DNA from: Rosa chinensis
Lineage: Eukaryota; Streptophyta; Magnoliopsida; Rosales; Rosaceae
Direction: 5' to 3'
Assembly (NCBI RefSeq): GCF_002994745.2
Contig: NC_037093.1
Span: 69,397,510 to 69,461,509 of the forward strand
Length of the DNA: 64,000 nucleotides
In this document: positions 56,217-64,000 of the stretch, piece after piece
Position numbering within the stretch: position 1 is the first letter of the stretch
Layout: every line of letters starts with the position of its first letter
Program-made: the position numbers and the translations under genes
Notes under the pieces: generated by a model
What the model was told of the DNA's origin: nothing
Databases searched by the model: none
Seen by the model: the letters and a program-made list of their open reading frames with translations, nothing else

Positions 56217-58926
56217 ATGGCTAATGTCATAGAGATTTCGAGCAGTGAGGATTCCGGGTCTGACGTGTCGTTCAGCGCGGCGGATAGGATTTTTATTGAT
56301 TCGTTGCGTCCGTCTGCCCATGCAGGAACCTCACTGCCAGAACCGCTAGACGTTGAGCCGCTACAGACCATCCCCTGGGAAGTAGCTATGGGTCGTGGTT
56401 CGCGTCCAGAGAGCTCTGTGGCGGGTGAGGCCGCTGCTGCCAAAGCTAGGCGCAATGAGCGTTTGGCGAGCAACAGTGCTGCTAGCGGCTCCGCTGGAGA
56501 AGAAGAAGTAGCGGGGCAGAATGCTGAGTCGGGGTGGTTCCTCTCGGATGGCACCGCCGTCGACGAGGCAGGAGGGCGGATGGACGTCGCCGCTGTTAAC
56601 CGAATGAAGCAAATGTTCCGATTGCCGGGCTCGGTGAAGCTGCGCCCGCCGACAGCGGATGAGAAGGCCTCGATTCTCCCAGCGGGATTTGCTGCCGTTC
56701 ATGAGGCGATATTCCGCCAAGGAGTGACACTCCCGTTGGTGCCAAATCTCCAAATCCTGGTGTGCGAATTTGGCCTTGCCTTTGGTCAGATTTGCCCCAA
56801 CATGTGGCGGTTGATGTTGGCCATGAACTCACTTTGGCGGTTGTCCGGGTGCGAGGGGCCTACTGTGGCGGAAGTGCTTCACTTCTACGAGCTGGTGTAC
56901 GTGAAGCGCCGAGGTTGCAAAGGGCAAGTGAACTTGAGCCGCCGGCAGGGAGCACCCAAGCTGATAGAGAATCTAAGGGACTCAATGTCCTACTGGCGGG
57001 GGACCTTCTGCGTCGCCACAGAGGGTTGGGAGTATCATGCCAGGTCGAACGAGGAAGGGCCAACATTTAGGATTAAGTCAGAGTTCCAACCCATTCGAGG
57101 TTGGTAACTGGTTTCTGCTGAACGTAGTTGGCGGGTTCACGTATTTGCACTTGTATTCTCACTAACGATTACCGTTTTTGTGCAGCGGGACTGCGGTACA
57201 CGCTAACGCGCGAAGAAGAGTGTCGCGTAGCGAGGAGAGGTTGCTGGAGGAACCGCAACTTGCTGGATTTCCGACTTCTGACTGGTTGGGAGTTGCTGGT
57301 CGACCAGCGGTTAACGCGTTCCATTGGTGAAAAATCTCCGCCATACCGTTTTCTCTTTTTTTTTGTAAGTGTGATCCGGACTGACTGGTAGTTTTTTTTT
57401 TTTTTTTAGAAACCCCGCCGGGTAATAAATCAAGTCGCGACGCTTTTGAAAAGGCCATGGACCGCGCGGAGATAGACAACTTTCTGGAGGCCATGTACGC
57501 CGAGGGGCTGGCGGCCCAGCAGACGCTGGTGAACCCCGAGACACTGGCGCTGAGTCAGTCCGAGGTTCCTGTGGTGCTGCCTATGCCGCACCACTCCCAT
57601 CTTGGTGAGGATGGTCTGCCGGTAGTGCAGGCGGGGACCCAAGCGGCTGGCGGGGAGAGGGGAAGCGTTGCAGCTGGGCAACAGAAGGAGCGGATGCCTG
57701 CCCACAGGCGTGGCCCTCAAAAGGGGAAGGTGGTGCAACCGGCGGATAGTGTCATTGTGACAAGGGAGGAGCCGCCAGTGAGGGTGACGAGGACCGCCGC
57801 CGGGAACCAAAGGGCGCTGGAGAGAAAACCCCGGCAGGTTGATTCTCCTGACGAGGAAGAGGGAGAGGAGGTGGAGGTGATCGGGGCCCGCCGACAGAAG
57901 AAGGCTCGACAAGCTCCTTCGAAAACTATTGCGGTGGAGGGAGAGGCGCCCGCCGTTAGTGAGCTGGACTCGTTTGCCGAGTATGCTGCGTTCATGACAG
58001 ATGGTGAGCGGGAGTTCCTCTTCCATCTATGTGAACGGCTAGGGTTCGGCGGCCTAGCGGGTATCTCGCGCCCCACGGCAATTGACCAATCGCCTTTCAG
58101 CTCGGCGTTTGGTCAAATATCGGCGGGACTGCACGACATGTTAGTGGCGGCGTCGAAGCGGCCCCTGATTGAGGGGGAGCTCAGGGATGAAATCCAAGGT
58201 CTTCAGAGGGAGTTGGCGGAGGCGAAGGAGAAGCTGGCGGAGGCAGAGCGGCGGCTGGCCAAGGCGGATTGTGACTATGCGGACGTCCGCGGTAAGCTCA
58301 ACGTGGCCATCGAGCGGGACTTGGAGAGGAATGAACGTGTCTCCAAGTTGGAGCAGGAGATCGCTCTGCTGCAGGAGAGGATAGCCGCCAAGGATAAAAA
58401 ACTCATTATTGTGCAGCGGGAGTCCGCCGACAGAATGACTGAAGTGAAGCGGCTGGGGGGTGAGGTTACCCGGCTGAGGGCTGAAGGGAGTACCGCTGCG
58501 GCCGCCGCTGTTGAGGCGTTCAAGCAGTTGGTGGAGTTTAAGAAGGCGATGACAGAGTCGGCGAAGGCTGGGGCCCGAGCAAACATAGACATGCTGAAGC
58601 GGAAGGGCACCATTGACTTCGCCAAAGCGTCACAGCCTGACGCGCCGCCGGCTGAGAGTATCCCGCCGGAGACAGGAGTCGTGCCTGCCCCAGCTGGAGG
58701 TGCCCGCTCGGGCAGCGGAGAAAGTGGCGCACATCCGGCGGAAGGGTCCCAGCAGACTCCCCACCCCACCCCATCGGAGGTGTCACGTGCTGGATTCCTG
58801 GAGGCGCACACCCAGGCGGATGGTACCATAGAGACCCCCAGTCCGACAGCGCGAGGGTCCAACCAAGCGAGTCAATCGATTGTGCCACCGCCCGCTGAAG
58901 CAGAAGATGTCGAAGGCAACCCCTGA
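56217..58926 (+). CDS. Antisense gene of the Tat element: Transposase_28-like (putative gypsy type) plus coiled coil, 3 exons, 846 aa
   Basis: Exons are 56217-57099, 57186-57326 and 57410-58926. Donors GAG|GTTGGT and TTG|GTGAAA and acceptors TTGTGCAG and TTTTTTTAG join in one open frame with no stop. The acidic Ser-rich N-terminus (MANVIEISSSEDSGSD) is followed at residues about 170-275 by LPLVPNLQILVCEFGLAFGQICPNMWRLM...VAEVLHFYELV...WRGTFCVA, the pattern of the plant Transposase_28 domain. Exon 3 is rich in Glu/Lys/Pro, with a basic RRQKKARQ patch near 502. A long heptad coiled coil covers about 595-700 (LQRELAEAKEKLAEAERRLAKA), and the tail is Pro/Gly/Ser-rich. Function unknown; a structural or nucleic-acid-binding accessory protein is possible. 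It runs opposite to gag-pol and ends tail-to-tail with it, 420 bp apart. An intact 2.5-kb spliced frame argues for selection. Confidence 0.82.
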
Positions 58927-59346
58927 AGCCAACTGAGACCGCTAGAGACTTTCCTACTCTTTTCTTTTTGTTTTGTGGCCTCTGAGGCACGACAGTTTGT
59001 AAAGAATGTTGGAAAGTGAAATAAATTTCTGAATTGGTTTGCCATGATGTGTTTGCAGTGCTAGTGTTTTGAGTTATATTTTTCTTCTGTCGATCAATGA
59101 AACATTAAAGGAATTAAGATTGGTCCAAGTGCACCACGTAGAGGACGAGGTCCGCCGACGATTGCTGGCATTGCCAGTTGCCCTCAGTGCTAGACTTGGT
59201 AACAATGGTTTGAATAATTCCTCGTTTCATTGATAGCTGACGGATCAGTGTACAAAAGTGGGGTAGTACCCGTTGGGTAGCTTCCCTTAGCTAAATATTT
59301 GAACAAAAATTTAGCTAAGTCAAGATGCTCCTGGGTAGCGGTCTGA
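58927..59346. other. Intergenic gap between convergent antisense gene and pol
   Basis: About 420 bp without a frame of its own; contains the poly(A) signal of the plus-strand gene and the 3' end of pol. Confidence 0.6.
59020..59025 (+). terminator. Poly(A) signal AATAAA after the antisense gene
   Basis: AATAAA lies 94 bp past the stop codon at 58926, preceded by a T-rich stretch (TTTTCTTTTTGTTTTG). This fits a plant 3'UTR for the plus-strand transcript. Confidence 0.55.
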
Positions 59347-62300
59347 CTATTTGTAGTAATACCGAAGGTGTTCAGTATTCCAAGGGTGGGTGGATGTGAC
59401 GCCGTCTTTGTCCATTAAGTAGAAGGTCCCTGGGCTAACGACTTCCACAATTTTGTACGGGCCTTCCCAAGTTGGGCGGAGTTTTGTTGGTGGCAGAATG
59501 ACTTCCTTCATGACCGAGTCCCCCAGTAAGAGGTTCCGGGCCTTGACTCTGGCGTTGTAGAAACGCGATACCCGTTGTTTGTTTTGTAAATTGTGTAAAT
59601 GGGCCTTGTGTCTTTTTTCTTCTAGGAGGTCCCTGTCCAAGTTGACGCCGTCGCTATTGGTCTCTAGGCAGTAGCCGTCGACCCTAGCAGTAGCCGTCGA
59701 CCCTAGCGGTAGGCTGAGTTACCTCAATAGGAAGGACAGCCTCTATGCCGAACATCATACAAAAAGGAGTTTCGCCGGTGGCGGTAGTTGGAGTTGTCCG
59801 GATGGCCCATAGGACTTCTGGAAGTTTTTCCGCCCACAAACCCTTGGCGTCGTCGAGCTTCTTTTTTAGCAGCTTCTTGATTATCTTGTTTTCTGCTTCG
59901 ACCTGGCCGTTGGTTTGGGGATGGGCGACAGATGCAAAACTTAACTTGGTGCCCAGGTTGGCGGCAAATGAGATGAGTTCCTTATTGTTAAACTGTGTGC
60001 CGTTGTCTGTAATGATTGTATGTGGGACACCATAGCGGCAGTAGATATTCTTCCAAAGGAAGCGAATTACCTTTGCGGTAGTTATTGCCGTCAGTGGCTC
60101 CGCTTCTACCCACTTACTGTTGTAGTCGATGGCGACAATGATGTACTTGAACTGGCCCTTGGCGGTTTGGAACTTTCCCATCAAATCAAGGCCCCACGTG
60201 GAATGAATCCATGGGCCGATGATGACTGACAATGGTTTCGCCGGTGCGTGTGGGAGATCTGCAAACTGTTGGCATTTGTGGCAAGACCTCGAAATCCGCC
60301 GGGCGTCATCACCAAGCGTGGGCCAGAAGTAGCCTTGTCGCATTGTGCGGTTGGCCAAGGATCTGGCACCCGAGTGGTTTCCACATTCTCCGCCATGGAT
60401 TTCTGCTAGGACGACCTTTCCCTCCTCTGGGGTTAGACAGCGGAGGTTGGGATGGGTGAATCCCTGGCGGTAAAGCTTGCCATCCTGGATGTTGTAGCGG
60501 GTTGCTCTGCGCTTGAGCTGTCTTGCGTGGACTTTATCTTCTGGCAATGTGCCGCTGCGCTTATATGCAATGATCTCATCCATCCAGCTGGGATTGACCT
60601 GAATGTTGAAAATCTCCGCCAGGGTCTTTGTGATACTTGGCTTGTCAAGGTACTCCACCCTTGTGTCCGCTGGACTCTGATGTGGTTGGGCGGTTGCCAG
60701 TCTCGCCAGTGAATCAGCCTTAGTGTTCTTTTCCCTAGGGATTTGTGTGATGGTGTGAAATTTGAACTTTTTTAGCAACGTTTTGACGTACCCCAAATAT
60801 GCCGCTAACTGCTGGTCCTTGGCTTGGAAGCTGTCGTTGACCTGGTTAACGACTAGTTGCGAGTCGCTGAATATGTTGACGCTGTCAGCTCCTGAGTCAA
60901 TGGCGAGGAGTAGACCGGCGACAAGTGCCTTGTACTCCGCCATATTGTTTGAAGCTTTGAAGTTGAATTTCAACGCGTACTCCGCGTTCAGTCCCCCGGG
61001 TCCTGTTAAGATGACTCCGGCGCCGCTGACCTTGGCGCAGGCGGAGCCGTCCACATGCAGGTTCCAATCTGACTGTAGGGGAATTGCCTCTTCACCGTTT
61101 ACAATTTCTGTTCCGGGCTCTGTTTGAGTACCGGGTTCTGGCTGACGCTCAGTAAGTTCAGCGATGAAGTCCGCCACTGCCTGGCCCTTCATGGCGGTTC
61201 TTGGCTTGCACTCTATGTCGAATTCGCTGAGCTTAATGGCCCACTTACTAAGGCGCCCCGAGTGTTCAGGGTTCTGCATCACTTGCCTTAGCGGTTGATT
61301 GGTTAACACATGGATCGTGTGAGCCTGGAAGTATTGCCGGAGGCGTCTGACGGCAACGATAAGTGCGAGGGCCAGTTGCTCCAACGGTGAATATCTTGTT
61401 TCTGCTTCGTTCATGCCTCTGCCGGCGTAGAACACTGGGAGCTCATCCTGGCCTTCCCGCCGGACAATGGCGCAACTTATCGCCGTTGCCGAGACCGCTA
61501 GATAAATGAACAGTGTTTCTCCTTGCACAGGGACAGAAAGGAGAGGGACTGCCGCCAGGTATTCCTTTAGGCCCTGGAACGCCGCCTGACACTCTGGGTT
61601 CCAGTCAATGACCTTCTTGTGAGTTGTTTTGAGGAGTTTGAAGAATGGGGCACACTTATCAGTGAGTCGAGAGATGAATCGAGAAAGGGCGGTCAACTTG
61701 CCCTGGAGGCACTGGACGTCCACCTTATACTCGGGGTTCGCCAGGTTAAGGATGGCCTGTACCTTATCCGGGTTAGCCTCGATACCTCGCTCGCTGACGA
61801 TGTAACCGAGAAATTTGCTAGCGGTGACGGCAAAGAAACATTTTTCTGGGTTGAGGCGCATATCATAGGCCAGGAGGATGGTTACTATGATCCTGAGGTT
61901 TGCCACATGTCCACTGGCCTTTATGCTCTTAACTAGCATGTCGTCCACGTAGACCTCGATGATTTTGCCCAGATGCTCAGCGAACATGGCGTTCATCAAC
62001 CGCTGGTAAGTTGCACCTGCGTTCTTCAGACCGAAAGGCATGACATTGTAGCAGTAGAGACCTTTGTCGGTGGTGAAGGTGGTGCATTCCTGGTCGCTGG
62101 GGTGCATCCTGATTTGATTGTATCCGGAGAAAGCGTCCATCATGCTGAGGAGCTCGTGTCCGGCAGTTGAATCGACTAACTGATAGATACGAGGTAGCGG
62201 GAAACTATCCTTTGGGCATGGCTTGTTGAGATTTTTGAAGTCGACGCACATCCGCCACTTGCCGCTAGGCTTTTTTACCATTACCAAATTTGAGATCCAC

Positions 62301-64000
62301 TGGGGATAGATGACTTGGCGGATGAACCCAATGTCCCGTAGTTTGGCGACCTCCTCTCCGATTGCCCGGTATTTTTCCTCATCAAAGGCCCTCCGCTTCT
62401 GCTTGATAGGGTAAAAGGAGGGTTTGATGGTCAGCTTATGAGTGATAATTTCAGGGGAGATACCTGGCATGTCCGCGTAGCACCATGCAAAGACGGCGGC
62501 GTTGTCACATAGGAATTGAGTGAGTTCTGCCTCCACCTCTGGATCTAGTTGGGCGCCTATGCGGACTGTCCGCTCAGGGTGTTCGTCTGAGATGCAGACA
62601 ACCTTTAACGACGTGCCCGGGTTGACCAGCTCCTTCCTTACATATTTCTCCTCCTCATCCCTAGGATCCTCAAAGATGTTTGGTGGCGGTGCCTCATTAC
62701 CCACCGTCAGAATTTCATGGCGGCGCGTTGACCGCGCTATAGTGGTTGAATAACATTCTCGTGCCAGCTGCTGGCTTCCCCTCACACAACCCGTGCCGTT
62801 GGGTGTGGGGAACTTCATGAGAAGCATGTACCCGGCAATGATGCACTTGAGCTTGTTAAGTGCTGGTCGACCAATGATGGCGTTGTATGAACTGAAACAG
62901 TCGACGATAATGAACTCCGTATGCACCTCCGCCATGCACGGACTAGTGCCAATAACCAAGCGCATGTAATCCGACCCTAGCGGTTGTGTGACGTCACCGG
63001 AAAAGCTGAGCAGTGGCTCGTGATCCTGGAGTAGTTTTTTGTTTCGCTTGAGATGGTCGTAGCAACCGCTGAAGATAACGTTGACAGCGGATCCGCTATC
63101 CACTAAGATTCTTCCCACTGAGAATTTGCCAAGAATGGCATCAACCAAGAATGGGTCATCATGGGGTAAATGCACTCCGCGTTCCTCTTCCTCTGAGAAG
63201 GTAATAGGTTCCCAACCTGATCTTGGGAGTTTGGCGGATCTTTCGTAGCGGATGTTGCAGACTTCCTTCGGATGATTAGCGCGTGCATAGCGCTTTCTTG
63301 CCCTGTGAGACATGTTGGTGATTGGAGCACCGCCATCGTTGGTGTTGATGCGGCCCAAGGTCTCGACGTTGGCAATTACTGATGGTGGTTGGCGCACCCT
63401 GAACTGTTCCATCTTGCCGTCACGGTACAAGGTCTTAACGGCCATTTTGAGAGCATTGCAGCTATTGGTATTGTGGCTGCTGTCCTCGTGGTATTTGCAC
63501 CACTTGCCGGTGTTCCTGGGTTTACCCGTTTTTGGGTACTTTGGAGGGGGTGGCGGTGGAATCTGATCCTTGCACTGATTATAGATGTCTTCATACGAGG
63601 CCGTTAAGACCGTGAAAACTGCATACCGCTGCGAGGACTCCGCCTGCTTGTTGCGGTTATCTCCATGGGTTGGGCAGTTTCCCCTGTTGTAATGCTGGTC
63701 CTTCCGCCGCTTGTTCTGGTGGTGGCCCTGCTGCCACTCCCTTTTCTTGTCAGCTGTCGGTGCTGAGGGGGTCTTATTAGCGGTTTCCTGGTGACTGGAG
63801 GATGGTTGTGTTGACTTTGTTGGCGTTGCTGGTGGTGGTGGGGTTTCTCCATATGTGATGAATTCCGCCTGGGCGTGAATGACCGCCTCACTCATGACGT
63901 GGTCATACGTCGCGTTGGGATGACTGTAGTTGAGGTGATAGAGGAACGGTCCCTTGAGAAGTCCCTTCCTGAAGGCCGCTGATGCCATAGTTTTGTCTTG
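59347..64000 (-). pseudogene. Tat-type gag-pol polyprotein, partial at window edge, frameshifted near the C-terminus
   Basis: The frame is open from the right edge for more than 1434 codons (to 59684). Numbering from the Met at 63988: gag with a WCKYH..H..C zinc-binding relic (163-177), protease DSG at 297-299, RT with YVDD at 680-683, and a first RNase H (about 815-945) whose usual first Asp is replaced (LAVSATAIS). A second RNase H has a full D980-E1018-D1042-D1092 set. Integrase has an H1198-H1205-C1236-C1239 finger and a D1268-x59-D1328-x35-E1364 core. At about 59666-59705 a 19-bp tandem duplication (AGTAGCCGTCGACCCTAGC on plus) creates a stop and shifts the frame. The integrase C-terminal tail continues in another frame to 59347 (RPTWEGPYKIVEVVSPGTFYL). 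Confidence 0.93.
59664..59705. repeat. 19-bp direct duplication breaking pol
   Basis: The word AGTAGCCGTCGACCCTAGC occurs twice head to tail (one base differs at the edge). A 19-bp insertion is not a multiple of three and accounts for the frameshift between the two open parts of pol. Confidence 0.85.

Larger units (their letters stand above)
53890..64000 (-). mobile_element. Ty3/gypsy retrotransposon, Tat/Ogre type, 5' end beyond the window
   Basis: On the minus strand: gag-protease-RT-RNase H-second RNase H-integrase (64000 to 59347), then a long 3' region with an opposite-strand gene, a polypurine tract and the 3' LTR (54405-53890). A second, archaeal-type RNase H between the first RNase H and integrase plus additional coding capacity after pol are recognised traits of the Tat/Ogre clade. 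The 5' LTR and gag start lie to the right of 64000. Confidence 0.9.

Noticed and set aside
59745..63607. Plus-strand frames of 60-120 codons across pol
   Set aside because: Shadows of the gag-pol frame on the other strand; no family match.

Overview
Organism and character: this is nuclear DNA of a flowering plant. One spliced plant hormone-type gene sits in a sea of nested LTR retrotransposons, hAT, MULE and Harbinger elements; introns have GT..AG borders, and there are no operons, Shine-Dalgarno sites, rRNA genes or tRNA genes. The copia families and the general look suggest a eudicot, perhaps Rosaceae, but that is inference only. The one apparently intact host gene is a two-exon gibberellin 3-oxidase-like 2-oxoglutarate dioxygenase (14385-16489). 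Decayed tandem relatives of it lie at 38936-51084, split by later insertions. Layout: (1) 1-10033 is one LTR of a probable Ty3/gypsy element that runs off the left edge. It carries a stack of insertions with clean target-site duplications (TSDs): outer hAT 653-6625, inside it an autonomous-type hAT 1486-6544 with a broken transposase, inside that a MULE 4879-6475; a second MULE sits at 7727-9373. (2) 10034-17789 is host DNA with the dioxygenase gene. (3) 17795-26933 and 27329-33839 are two related, decayed copia elements in opposite orientation about 0.4 kb apart; the first contains a 2.7-kb solo LTR (23508-26246). (4) 34447-38932 is a nearly intact PIF/Harbinger element with a 416-aa transposase and a spliced Myb/NAM-associated partner ORF with one nonsense codon; it lies 3 bp upstream of the start codon of a dioxygenase pseudogene. 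(5) 40730-50894 is a young copia element (LTRs differ at 2 of 271 positions) in the pseudogene's exon 2; it contains two solo LTRs and a segment resembling plant mitochondrial DNA. (6) 51217-52288 is a polyadenylated retroposon. (7) 53890 to beyond 64000 is a minus-strand Ty3/gypsy element of Tat/Ogre type (two RNase H domains). Between pol and its 3' LTR it carries a complete three-exon gene on the opposite strand (846 aa) with its own TATA box, probable 5'UTR intron, poly(A) signal and an upstream array of 61-bp repeats. Most unusual signals: (a) the solo LTRs contain a conserved series of short perfect hairpins of the form stem-GGG-stem, the stem word differing from hairpin to hairpin while the GGG (CCC on the other strand) loop stays constant; the same design recurs in the first LTR. 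(b) The antisense spliced gene with repeat-rich promoter inside the Tat element. (c) The mitochondrial-like filler joined to a solo LTR through an ACAAAG microhomology.
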